Positions 10,241 to 19,859 of a stretch of 64,000 bases of DNA are shown here, in pieces. The position numbers and the translations under genes are program-made. Every line of letters starts with the position of its first letter. Position 1 is the first letter of the stretch. Origin of the DNA: Hyphomicrobium sp. (lineage in GTDB: Bacteria; Pseudomonadota; Alphaproteobacteria; Rhizobiales; Hyphomicrobiaceae); the NCBI GenBank assembly GCA_022843145.1, contig JALHOF010000002.1:124001-188000 (forward strand), written 5' to 3'. Under the pieces are notes generated by a model. The model was not told where the DNA came from, searched no databases, and worked only from the letters and a program-made list of their open reading frames with translations.

Positions 10241-12052
10241 TCAGCCGTAAGGTGTCGTGCCGAGCGCGGCGACCTCGAGCGGCATTCCGAAATGGAAGCC
10301 CTGTAGATAGGTGATGCCAGATCGAGTTAGGAAGTCCGCGGTTTCGGCATCGCCGACCCATTCGGCGACCGTCTCCATGCCAAATGTTCCGGCGAGTTCG
10401 ACCATGGTCTTGATGAAGGCCTGATCGCTGACGTCGCGACAGATGTCCTTCACGAAGGCGCCGTCGATCTTGACCATGTCGACGTTCAGGAGCTTGAGGT
10501 TCTTGAAGGATGTATAGCCGGCGCCGAAGTCGTCGATGGCGACGCGGCAGCCGAGTTCCTTCAAGGTGTCGACAAACGTGATCGACTGGTCGAGATCGTG
10601 GATCGCCGCGGTTTCCGTGATCTCGATGGTCAGCCGCTCGGTCACTTGGCGTTTGCCGCCTGTGAGTTTATGCAACGCCACCAACCACTCGTGATCGCTG
10701 GACGTGAGGCTCGAGACGTTGAGCGACAAATGCAGGTTGGGATGCGAGCGCAGCAGCCCCACAGCCAGTTCCAGCGTGCGCCGGTCGACGAGCCGCGACA
10801 GACCGAGCTGTTCCGCGACGGCAATGAACTCACCTGCCGAGACGAGATTGCCGTCCGGACGCTCCATGCGCAGCAGACATTCATAGAGCGCTGGCTTGTG
10901 GTCCGTCGCCCGCACCATCGGCTGCAGAACTAGGCGCATCCGATTGTCGTCGAGTGCTGAAATCACGTCGTCAGCGATCGCGATATTGCGCTGGCGCGCG
11001 GTTTCGCGTGTCGGGCTCGGCTCATAGGCCATGAAGCAATCGAGACGCTTGTGCTTCGCCTTGTCCAGAGCTTGAAGCGCGTGACTGATAACGTGGTTCA
11101 CGGTCGACGCCTGATCGGGCATGACCACGCCGCCGATCGAAATCGTCGCCGAAAGCTGGCACGCGGACGAGCGGATCGAGGCATCGCGCACGGCCTTCAT
11201 GAAGCGTTCCGCAGCCACGCGCATCGCACCCGGCCCGCAGTCGTTCAGGATGATGCCGAACTTGTTCGACGAATAACGGCCGACGGTATCGCCACCGCGC
11301 ATCTTCTCTTTGATGACGCGCGCGACCGATGAAATCACCTCGTCGCCGACGTCGAACCCGAACGTGTCGTTGATCACCGACAGATTGTTGACGGCTGCGA
11401 TGATGAAGGCTGCCGGCTGCCGTGTGCGCTCGGACCGGCTGAGCACAGCGCCAAGCGCCTCGGTCAGCCGGATCCGGTTGAGCTGACCCGTCAGTTCGTC
11501 ATGGTCGCTGCGATAGAGGAGCCTTTGCTCTTCCCAATAGCGTTCGTTGATCACGCGAATCACACCGCGTGCGCGGGCGGGACGCCCTTCATCGTTCGGC
11601 CACCAGCGTCCGTGGTCCTCGATCCAGATCGACTTGTCGCTGCGACGGCCGAACGGCGTGAATCGGTACTGGATGCGATAGGGTACGCCGCGCTGATCAG
11701 GGGCCGTTCCACCGCCGAAGATCGCATCGGTCCGTCGGGTCAGATGCTCTGGCGCGATCATCATCTGGAATGCACCGCCCGTCGCGATGTCGCTCACCGA
11801 CGGCACCAGCAGCACCTCACGGGCATTGCTTTCCCAATCGATGCGGTCGTCCTTGATGTCCCAGATGTAGGCGGTTTCTTCTATCGCCGAGAGAATTCCG
11901 ACGAGGTCGAGGCCCTCGGCCTCAGTCAGCGGATCGATAGCGCCAGGGACCACAGGCGGCGAAATAGCAGCATCCGCATGAGCAACCGCGGCGCTGTCGT
12001 CGCGTGCGCTTGCCAGATTCCAGGAGATCGGAGGAGTTTGCGTCACGGTCAC
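10241..12052 (-). CDS. PAS-GGDEF-EAL protein with degenerate GGDEF, probable c-di-GMP phosphodiesterase
   Basis: A 603-residue cytoplasmic signalling protein with no membrane segment. A PAS-like sensor region (about 45-180) precedes a GGDEF domain (about 185-345) and an EAL domain (about 355-600). The cyclase signature is SSNKF instead of GGDEF (about 260-264), so diguanylate cyclase activity should be lost. The EAL side keeps its metal-binding pattern: ECLLR in place of EALLR with the Glu intact, LNVSS, EITET, DDFGAGY, KIDGAFV and ETVAEWV. The likely role is hydrolysis of c-di-GMP, with the dead GGDEF domain perhaps binding GTP. It is monocistronic and runs tail-to-tail with phaR. Confidence 0.88.
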   Translation of the reverse strand: MTVTQTPPISWNLASARDDSAAVAHADAAISPPVVPGAIDPLTEAEGLDLVGILSAIEETAYIWDIKDDRIDWESNAREVLLVPSVSDIATGGAFQMMIAPEHLTRRTDAIFGGGTAPDQRGVPYRIQYRFTPFGRRSDKSIWIEDHGRWWPNDEGRPARARGVIRVINERYWEEQRLLYRSDHDELTGQLNRIRLTEALGAVLSRSERTRQPAAFIIAAVNNLSVINDTFGFDVGDEVISSVARVIKEKMRGGDTVGRYSSNKFGIILNDCGPGAMRVAAERFMKAVRDASIRSSACQLSATISIGGVVMPDQASTVNHVISHALQALDKAKHKRLDCFMAYEPSPTRETARQRNIAIADDVISALDDNRMRLVLQPMVRATDHKPALYECLLRMERPDGNLVSAGEFIAVAEQLGLSRLVDRRTLELAVGLLRSHPNLHLSLNVSSLTSSDHEWLVALHKLTGGKRQVTERLTIEITETAAIHDLDQSITFVDTLKELGCRVAIDDFGAGYTSFKNLKLLNVDMVKIDGAFVKDICRDVSDQAFIKTMVELAGTFGMETVAEWVGDAETADFLTRSGITYLQGFHFGMPLEVAALGTTPYG

Positions 12053-12220
12053 CGGCTCGCCATCCGCTCTCGGCCTTGGTCGCGGTCAAGCATCGCGCCG
12101 CGCCATCATTGACACCGAGGCTCAACCGTAGATGCAAGTTCCTAATAACGACTGAATAACGCGTCGATTTTGGACAATCTCGCACACAGCCGCACGCCCA
12201 GGGGGCATCGAGAACGACAA

Positions 12221-12250
12221 CGGCCGGCGACCAAGTTCTGGCGCCGGCCG
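12221..12250 (-). terminator. Hairpin downstream of the small membrane-protein gene
   Basis: CGGCCGGCG (12221-12229) pairs with CGCCGGCCG (12242-12250) around a 12-base loop. On the minus strand it is followed by TTGTCGTTC, a weak T tract. It lies 35 bases past the stop at 12285 and probably terminates that gene. Confidence 0.55.
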
Positions 12251-12284
12251 CTGCAAACAAGATGTCCGGGCGCGCCGGAGGCGA

Positions 12285-12695
12285 TCAGTTGTCGCCGGTG
12301 CCGAAGCCGATGTCACGCTTGGCGACACGGATGCCGATCGTGTAGCCAGCGATCACATCGATCAAGGTCGCCGCCGTGATCAGGAAGAAGGTCGAAGTCG
12401 ACATCTGCTTGACGAGCAGGAAGCACAGCAAGCAGGCGACGAAGACGAGCATCGACAGGCCGTGATCGACGAGCGAGGCCGAAGAGGTGAACGTTGCCTT
12501 GACGATCTCGATGAACAACAGAACGAGCGTGACGAGCAGGATCAGATCGCTCCACGTCATCGTCCATTGGCCACCGCTCGGCATGGTGATCGTCGGCAGC
12601 ACCGCGCGGGAAAGCACACCCTCGCCGCCGAGAAGGACAATCACGGCATACAGGATCAAAGCGATGGCGATGAGCGGCAAAGACCTAAGCATCAT
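12285..12695 (-). CDS. Small four-helix inner-membrane protein
   Basis: A 136-residue protein with four predicted membrane helices: LPLIAIALILYAVIVLLGG, LILLVTLVLLFIEIVKA, LSMLVFVACLLCFLLVK and FFLITAATLIDVIAGYTIG. It has a periplasmic-type loop (LPTITMPSGGQWTMT) and a polar end. I do not recognise a functional family beyond a conserved membrane-protein look. It is followed on the same strand by rpmF upstream in the chromosome, but the gap of 81 bases leaves co-transcription open. Confidence 0.7.
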   Translation of the reverse strand: MMLRSLPLIAIALILYAVIVLLGGEGVLSRAVLPTITMPSGGQWTMTWSDLILLVTLVLLFIEIVKATFTSSASLVDHGLSMLVFVACLLCFLLVKQMSTSTFFLITAATLIDVIAGYTIGIRVAKRDIGFGTGDN

Positions 12696-12776
12696 GGAGT
12701 TAACCCCCCTTGCGAGCGCAACCGCTCTTCGATTGTCCGTTCAGGCACTGCGTCCACTGAGCCGGGTCGGCGGATC

Positions 12777-12962
12777 TCAGACGTCAGCCTTCGGCGCCAG
12801 GATCTGGCGACCACGATACTTGCCGGTCTTCAAATCAATGTGGTGCGGACGGCGGCGCTCGCCCGAATCCTTATCCTCGACATACGTCGGCGCGGTGAGC
12901 GCGTCGTGCGATTGGCGCTGGCCCTTCTTCATGGGCGTGGTCTTCTTGCGCGGAACGGCCAT
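12777..12962 (-). CDS. rpmF: 50S ribosomal protein L32
   Basis: A 61-residue bL32 of the large ribosomal subunit. It begins [20 protein letters not shown], the nearly invariant alphaproteobacterial L32 start, and ends with [18 protein letters not shown]. The zinc-binding Cys residues seen in some L32 forms are absent, as usual in this group. mtgA lies upstream on the same strand after a gap of about 250 bases, an association often seen in Hyphomicrobiales. Confidence 0.97.
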   Translation of the reverse strand: MAVPRKKTTPMKKGQRQSHDALTAPTYVEDKDSGERRRPHHIDLKTGKYRGRQILAPKADV

Positions 12963-13215
12963 TTCAAACTCCAGTCGAAGGGCTGTGGCCTCGCCGTCCG
13001 TCAGGGTCGACCCATGACACGCGGCGGAGCACTTTGGCGAAACACTCTGATCGTTGCGCTCTTTGGCAGCATTGAGACCGTCGCACAGGCGTGCGTGCCG
13101 TCTCCGCCAGGAGCCACGTTGGCGCGCTTATAGCCACAATCACCCGGCATGGCCAGCCCCTGAAGGCGTGAAAAACCGTCACGCCGCAGGCATTTTCCCG
13201 GGATTTGACCCGCAC

Positions 13216-14319
13216 TCACGTCCGGCGAGCTCGTTCGATACACGCCGCTGCCCGGCTTTGCGCGCGCATTCGGCTCTGAATGGTGTTCGCGAGGCGTTCC
13301 GTACCCGGGCCAGGATCGCCGGCATCGCGCGTTACGGGGTTGGGCAGCGCCACCGCCAACAGCGCCGCCTCACGCTCGCTGACCCGGCCGGCCGACTTGC
13401 CGAAGTGATACCCGGCGGCGGCCTCTACGCCGAAAACACCGGGGCCCCATTCCGCAATGTTCGCGTACACCTCGAAAATCCGACGCTTCGACCACATCGC
13501 TTCGATCGCCAACGTGATCGGAACCTCGAGCGCCTTCCGCACGTAACTCTTCGATGGCCACAGATACAGGTTCTTGGCGACCTGCATGGTGATCGTGCTG
13601 GCGCCGCGGGGCGTTCCGTCCTTGGCTGTTTCTATGGCGGTCTCGATGGCCTTGATATCGATACCACCGTGTTCGCAGAACCGGCCGTCCTCGGACACGA
13701 CAATTGCCCGTATCACCTGCGCGGGCATGCGCTCGATCGGCAGCCACTTCTGTACCAGCACTTCACCCGACATGCGTTGCAGCAGCATGAGATTCGAGAA
13801 TGGCGGATTGACGTAGCGGAACAGCACGATCGACGCCATCACGGCGACAAACCATCCCGCAAACGCGATCGCGCCGTAGAGCGCCAAGCGCTTGGCCCAG
13901 GCCCAGATCCGCGGACGAAGGAGAGACGCATCGAAGCCGGCCTTTGGCCGTGCAATCGATGGAGCACCTAGCACGAGACGCGGCATCGCTGCCGGCGCTG
14001 CCTGCTGCGGAGGCGACGGCGGCGACACCGAAATCTGAGACAAGGCCGATAACCGTGGCGGTTCGGCAGAGGGCGCTGCGCGGTCGGGATATTCGGACGG
14101 AGGGGAAATGGTGACGGCGAGGATCGGCCGGATCATGCTGCTCGGATCGGAAACGTCTGCAATGGCGACGTCTTGTGCGGCTAGACCGGGCAACATCAAA
14201 CCGGCATCAGAACCGACCGCAATTGAACGAGCCGGCTTCACGGGGCTCGTTGGCGACCCGCGTCCGCCCGTCGCCTCGCGCCCTTCCGTCGGTGCCGTGG
14301 ACGCATCGAACTCGTCCAT
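13216..14319 (-). CDS. mtgA: Monofunctional peptidoglycan glycosyltransferase
   Basis: Polymerises lipid II into glycan strands without a transpeptidase domain. The GT51 domain carries SEDGRFCEHGGID (catalytic Glu, about residue 208), GASTITMQVAKNLYL, KSYVRKALE and EVYANIAEWGPGVFGVE. One membrane helix (AIAFAGWFVAVMASIVLF, about 155-175) anchors it. The roughly 130-residue Pro/Ser/Ala-rich cytoplasmic N-terminal extension is unusual, as MtgA is normally about 230-260 residues. Internal starts such as the Met near 111 would shorten it, so the true start is uncertain. Confidence 0.88.
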   Translation of the reverse strand: MDEFDASTAPTEGREATGGRGSPTSPVKPARSIAVGSDAGLMLPGLAAQDVAIADVSDPSSMIRPILAVTISPPSEYPDRAAPSAEPPRLSALSQISVSPPSPPQQAAPAAMPRLVLGAPSIARPKAGFDASLLRPRIWAWAKRLALYGAIAFAGWFVAVMASIVLFRYVNPPFSNLMLLQRMSGEVLVQKWLPIERMPAQVIRAIVVSEDGRFCEHGGIDIKAIETAIETAKDGTPRGASTITMQVAKNLYLWPSKSYVRKALEVPITLAIEAMWSKRRIFEVYANIAEWGPGVFGVEAAAGYHFGKSAGRVSEREAALLAVALPNPVTRDAGDPGPGTERLANTIQSRMRAQSRAAACIERARRT

Positions 14320-14471
14320 GCTTTATCCTTCGATACTCCCAGTGCCAACTCGCCGCGCTGCGTGCCATACAATTGCGACAGGGGCCAGCATCGAGTGAGA
14401 CATGTGGGACATGTGATCCCCGGCGCAACCCGGAACAATGGCAAGATCCGGCAGACTAACGTAGGGGCAGG

Positions 14472-15374
14472 ATGTCGTTCACGCAAAGGCTTGAAGAAAC
14501 CGCGGCGGCCGTCGAGGCGCATCTGGGGACGCTCGTCGGCAGAGGAATGGGGCCGGACGTACCCGGCCGCCTTGGCGCGGCAATGCGGCATGCCGTACTC
14601 GGCGGCGGCAAGCGGATCCGTCCGTTCCTGGTCGTCGAAACAGCACGTCTATTCGGCGTTCCGGCGGAATCGGCCCTGGACACCGCCGCCGCCATCGAAT
14701 GCGTGCATTGCTACTCGCTGGTTCACGACGACTTGCCGTCGATGGACAACGATACACTTCGGCGTGGCCGGCCGACCGTTTGGACCGCTTTCGACGAGTG
14801 GACGGCGATCCTCGCTGGCGATGCTCTCCTCACACTTGCTTTCGACATCCTCGCCCGCCCTTCCACGCATCACGACCCGGCCGTGCGCGCCGCACTCATT
14901 CTCGCGGTCGCTCAAGCGTCGGGCGCGGCGGGCATGGTCGGCGGGCAGGTCGTCGATCTCGAGGCCGACAAGCTCGGCCAGCCGCCCGCCCCAACGCTCG
15001 ATCACATTCGTAAGCTTCAAGCGATGAAGACCGGCGCGTTGCTGCGCGTCTCGTGCGAGGCGGGCGCAATCCTGAGCGGCGCGTCGGCTGCCGATAGAGA
15101 CTCCATTCGGCGGTATGGCGAAGCGATCGGCGTCGCTTTTCAGATCGCCGACGATCTGCTCGATGCGGAGGGCGATGCGGCGACCGTCGGCAAAGCCGTC
15201 GGCAAGGATGCCGCCGCCGGCAAGGCGACGCTGGTGTCTTTGATGGGCATCGACGCGGCCCGTGCCCGGCTCGCAGCCGTGGAAGCGGACGCGATTGCGC
15301 GGTTGACGCCGTTCGGGACGCGCGCGGATACGCTGGTGGAAGCGGCGCGCTTCATTGCGCGAAGGACGAGTTGA
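14472..15374 (+). CDS. ispA: Farnesyl diphosphate synthase (polyprenyl synthetase)
   Basis: Condenses dimethylallyl and geranyl diphosphate with isopentenyl diphosphate to give farnesyl diphosphate for undecaprenol, quinone side chains and hopanoids. The 300-residue enzyme has the first Asp-rich motif DDLPSMDND (86-94), GGKRIRP near the start, the lysine in KTGALLR, and the second motif DDLLDAEGD (about 227). ATG at 14472 follows AGG. It is convergent with ispG, placing two isoprenoid genes side by side. Geranylgeranyl product length cannot be excluded. Confidence 0.93.
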   Translation: MSFTQRLEETAAAVEAHLGTLVGRGMGPDVPGRLGAAMRHAVLGGGKRIRPFLVVETARLFGVPAESALDTAAAIECVHCYSLVHDDLPSMDNDTLRRGRPTVWTAFDEWTAILAGDALLTLAFDILARPSTHHDPAVRAALILAVAQASGAAGMVGGQVVDLEADKLGQPPAPTLDHIRKLQAMKTGALLRVSCEAGAILSGASAADRDSIRRYGEAIGVAFQIADDLLDAEGDAATVGKAVGKDAAAGKATLVSLMGIDAARARLAAVEADAIARLTPFGTRADTLVEAARFIARRTS

Positions 15375-15433
15375 AGCAAAAGCTCTGAGACTGTGACCTT
15401 GAGAGCCTAAGGAATCAAGGCCAGACGGCCATA

Positions 15434-16771
<1,338 letters not shown>

Positions 16772-16899
16772 CACATTACTCCGATTTTTGAGGCGCACGG
16801 GACGTCAGCGAGTGTTAGCCGCAGTCGACTTCCAGCGCCAGATCATAGACGGATCTCGGCAAAGCCCACCGCCGTCAAGACCGCCCTCAGAACGGAGTC

Positions 16900-18009
16900 T
16901 CAGAACAGAGGCAGTTGGCCACCGACCGGCACCGGCCGCTTGAAAAGTTCCGGCGTGAGGGGCATGCGGCGTTCGTTCAACCCGTGCCGGCTCAGCGCCA
17001 ATCGAAACCGGGTCGCGATTTGCTGCGCATAGGGCCCGCTGCCACGCTGCCTCGTGCCGAATTCGGCGGAGTAGTCGCGACCGCCGTGCATCGACTGCAT
17101 CAGGCTGATGACCCGGTCGGCGCGTCCAGGGTACGCCGTAGCGAGCCATTCGCGGAAGAGATCCTTGATCTCCAGAGGCAATCTCAAAAGTACATATCCG
17201 GCCTCCGTTGCGCCAGCCGCTTTGACTGCGCTCAGAATACCTTCGATCTCGTGGTCGTTCAGTGCCGGAACGATCGGCGCGACCATAGCCGCGACAGGTA
17301 TTCCGGCGTCGGCCAGTTGCCGCATCGCTTCGAGGCGCTTGGCTGGTGTCGTGGCGCGCGGCTCCATTGCGCGAGCAAGCTGGCGATCGAGCGTTGTGAT
17401 GGATATCGCTACCTTGACCAACCCCGCCTTCGCCATGGGCGCCAGGATGTCGATATCGCGGGTGACGAGTGCCGACTTTGTGACGATGCCGACGGGATGC
17501 CGCGCGGCTGCGAGGACTTCGAGAATCTGCCGGGTGATGCGCTTCTCGCGCTCGATAGGTTGATAAGGATCGGTGTTCGATCCAAGCGCAATCGTGCGCG
17601 GCTCGTAGCGCGGGTTGGCCAACTCAGCTTCGAGCAGCACGGCCGCATTCTCTTTTGCGTACAATTTCGTCTCGAAATCGAGGCCGGACGAATGCCCGAG
17701 ATAGGCGTGCGATGGCCGGGCGTAGCAATAAATGCATCCGTGCTCGCAACCACGATACGGATTGATCGACTGTTCGAACGAAATGTCGGGGCTGTCGTTG
17801 CGCGTGATGATCGAGCGCGCGGGCTCATTGCGGACTTCGGTCCGCAGCGGCGCGGGGTCTTCCGGCTCCGTCCATCCGTCGTCGAAGGATTGACGCCGTT
17901 CGCTTTCGAACCGCCCGGAGACATTCGAGCATGCCCCGCGGCCGCGCCTGAGATCGGCACCGACAGTCTGGCCTTTGGCTTCGACGATAGCGGCGATTGC
18001 TCCGGCCAC
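16900..18009 (-). CDS. SplB-like / PA0069-family radical SAM protein
   Basis: A radical SAM protein of about 369 residues with the cluster motif RGCEHGCIYCYARPSH (Cys-x3-Cys-x2-Cys), preceded by SINPYRGC. It has ALGSNTDPYQPIE, TRQILEVL, ITTLDRQLARAMEPRA and GYVLLRLPLEIKDLF, all typical of the PA0069 family related to spore photoproduct lyase. The substrate is unknown. I favour the GTG at 18009 because GGGGAG lies 7 bases upstream and the conserved RGRGACSN segment follows soon after. The ATG at 18075 has no ribosome site. Confidence 0.85.
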   Translation of the reverse strand: MAGAIAAIVEAKGQTVGADLRRGRGACSNVSGRFESERRQSFDDGWTEPEDPAPLRTEVRNEPARSIITRNDSPDISFEQSINPYRGCEHGCIYCYARPSHAYLGHSSGLDFETKLYAKENAAVLLEAELANPRYEPRTIALGSNTDPYQPIEREKRITRQILEVLAAARHPVGIVTKSALVTRDIDILAPMAKAGLVKVAISITTLDRQLARAMEPRATTPAKRLEAMRQLADAGIPVAAMVAPIVPALNDHEIEGILSAVKAAGATEAGYVLLRLPLEIKDLFREWLATAYPGRADRVISLMQSMHGGRDYSAEFGTRQRGSGPYAQQIATRFRLALSRHGLNERRMPLTPELFKRPVPVGGQLPLF

Positions 18010-18128
18010 GGCGGTTCTCCCCGGCGCTGATTGCCGATAAACACTAGGGGAATGATCCGAACATAACAAGAACAAAATTGCCGACCTGATGACTTGTTGG
18101 AATGGGCGGGACCGTGCGAGAAAGCGGC

Positions 18129-18839
18129 ATGATCACCGTCGTTATACCAACGCTGAATGCTGAAGGGGGGCTCGCAGCTACGCTGGCCGCGCTCGTGCCG
18201 GCTGTCGTCGAGGGTCTTGTTCGGGAAGTTATCGTGGTCGATGGCGGGTCCGCGGACCGGACGTTGGATATCGCGGATCAGGCGGGGGTGGAGATCGTCA
18301 CGGCGGCGGCGGGGCGGGGGGGACAACTGGGTGTGGGGGCGGCGCGGGCGAAGTTTCCGTGGCTGTTGTTCCTGCATGCGGACACCGTCTTGGAACCCGG
18401 ATGGGAGCGAGAAGCCTCTGTATTCATTGAGAGAGTCGATGCCGGAAAGCGCGAGCCGGCAGCCGCCGCATTCGGATTCGCGCTCGACGATACCGGGGTT
18501 GCGCCACGAATTGTGGAGGCGTTCGTGAGCCTGCGCAGTACTCTGTTCAGGTTGCCGTACGGCGACCAGGGGCTATTGATTTCAAAGCAACTTTACGCGG
18601 AAATAGGCGGATACCGGACGCTGCCGCTGATGGAGGATGTCGATATCGTGCGACGGCTGCGACGGCGGCGCATGATCCTGCTGCGGACACGCGCGGTGAC
18701 CAGCGCGCTGCGCTACCGGCGCGACGGCTACGCCAACCGCGTCGTGCGTAACCAGATGTGTTTGCTCATGTATTTTCTTCGCGTTCCGCCGCGCAGCATC
18801 GCCCGCATCTACGGCGCAGAAGTCCCCGGCAACGGCTGA
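18129..18839 (+). CDS. TIGR04283-type family 2 glycosyltransferase
   Basis: A 236-residue GT2 glycosyltransferase with the TIGR04283 pattern: MITVVIPTLNAE start, VIVVDGGSADRTLDIA, LFLHADTVLEPGWE, LRSTLFRLPYGDQGLLI, LPLMEDVDIVRRLRRR and a C-terminal YFLRVPP. Members of this family are often linked to arsenosugar biosynthesis or to small thylakoid/cell-surface glycan genes; no such partners are visible here. The ATG at 18129 is preferred over 18102 because the family starts right at the first beta strand. Confidence 0.8.
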   Translation: MITVVIPTLNAEGGLAATLAALVPAVVEGLVREVIVVDGGSADRTLDIADQAGVEIVTAAAGRGGQLGVGAARAKFPWLLFLHADTVLEPGWEREASVFIERVDAGKREPAAAAFGFALDDTGVAPRIVEAFVSLRSTLFRLPYGDQGLLISKQLYAEIGGYRTLPLMEDVDIVRRLRRRRMILLRTRAVTSALRYRRDGYANRVVRNQMCLLMYFLRVPPRSIARIYGAEVPGNG

Positions 18840-18854
18840 CGTCCGTTCATCGTG

Positions 18855-18875
18855 TCATGTCCATAAACGACATGA
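18855..18875. repeat. Perfect inverted repeat after the glycosyltransferase gene
   Basis: TCATGTC (18855-18861), 7 bases, GACATGA (18869-18875). A second dyad lies just downstream: GTTCAT (18892-18897) and ATGAAC (18908-18913). Both sit upstream of the sulfite reductase operon and could be operators or a stem-loop. The rest of 18840-19111 becomes AT-rich (about 18990-19090), as expected of a promoter, but I cannot assign clear boxes. Confidence 0.4.
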
Positions 18876-19111
18876 AGCCCGGTTTGACCATGTTCATCCT
18901 CGTCAACATGAACGAGTGGCGGATCGCGCGCACGCCCGGTGCACCCTACGCGCCGGCGGCAGCATCGGGCAATTCGTTCTCGCTGGCGCTTGATATGCAA
19001 AAAATTATCTCAAAACTCGTCTATGTGAAATGATTTTCTAGTTTATTGTTCAAGAGTCCTTTTTATGAGACGCTTTTTCTGTATTTTGCATCGCACGCCA
19101 GGAGAACCGCG

Positions 19112-19504
19112 ATGCTCGATGCAAGTTCACTTATCCCCGCGAACGAAACCGACGGCGAAACGCTGCTGACACTCAACGTGCGCCTGGCCGACGGCCGCCA
19201 ATATCAACCGGAGGCCGCCGCGGGCTACCGCGTCATGGAGCTGATCCGCGCCTCTGGCTTGCCGATGATCGCGGAGTGCGGCGGCGCGGGCGTCTGCGCG
19301 ACGTGCCACGTGCGCATTCCGGAGGACTGGAGCGGATCGCTGCCGCCGCCCTCCGATGAGGAACTCGCCAAACTCGACGAGATCCCCGACGCGGACGAGC
19401 GCTCGCGGCTGTCGTGCCAGATCATGATGACCACCGACCTCGACGGGCTCGAACTCGAAATCCAGCCCGACAGTCTCGATGCCCGAATGCGAACCGGGCG
19501 CTGA
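19112..19504 (+). CDS. 2Fe-2S adrenodoxin-type ferredoxin
   Basis: A 130-residue 2Fe-2S ferredoxin with ligands Cys56, Cys62, Cys65 and Cys102 (ECGGAGVCATCHV and LSCQ), the adrenodoxin/Isc-type spacing. The start at 19112 follows AGGAG. It opens the gene set ferredoxin-DUF2849-cysI-DUF934, 77 bases ahead of the DUF2849 gene. Its position suggests that it feeds electrons to the CysI-type reductase, which here has no CysJ flavoprotein partner. This donor role is inference. Confidence 0.9.
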   Translation: MLDASSLIPANETDGETLLTLNVRLADGRQYQPEAAAGYRVMELIRASGLPMIAECGGAGVCATCHVRIPEDWSGSLPPPSDEELAKLDEIPDADERSRLSCQIMMTTDLDGLELEIQPDSLDARMRTGR

Positions 19505-19581
19505 CCCCAAGCCGACATCAAGACAGGCCGGATGCGCCGCGCGCGCCGCCATCTGAACCACACATCGAAAAGAGACCCGCC

Positions 19582-19848
19582 ATGCCGAACGTCGTCACCG
19601 CCAACAACCTCCGCTCCGGCTTCGTCGTCTACCTGGCCGGAAATGGCCGCTGGGTCGGCAGCCTCGAGCGCGCCGCCGTCGTCAGCACCGCCGGGGAGCT
19701 GAAGGACCTCGAAGCCGTGGCCCGCTCGGCCGTCGCACGCACGGAGGTGGTCTCCGTCTATGCGATGCCGGTCCGCGTCGTCGATGGCCTGCCGGTCCCG
19801 CTCTCGGCGCGCGAGACGATCCGCGCCGCGCACGCACCGTCAATCTGA
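19582..19848 (+). CDS. DUF2849 protein of the sulfite reductase operon
   Basis: An 88-residue protein that matches DUF2849 (NVVTANNLRSGFVVYLAG start, RTEVVSVYAMPVRVVDGLPVPLSARE). This family is found almost only directly ahead of cysI in alphaproteobacteria, as here, where 11 bases separate the two. The role in sulfite reduction is unknown; a structural or cofactor-loading helper would fit the strict linkage. Confidence 0.88.
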   Translation: MPNVVTANNLRSGFVVYLAGNGRWVGSLERAAVVSTAGELKDLEAVARSAVARTEVVSVYAMPVRVVDGLPVPLSARETIRAAHAPSI

Positions 19849-19859
19849 GGAGCCCAGCC

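Noticed and set aside
18858-19033. Short ORF (about 58 residues) in the gap before the ferredoxin
   Set aside because: No ribosome site, and the region has dyads and an AT-rich promoter-like stretch instead.
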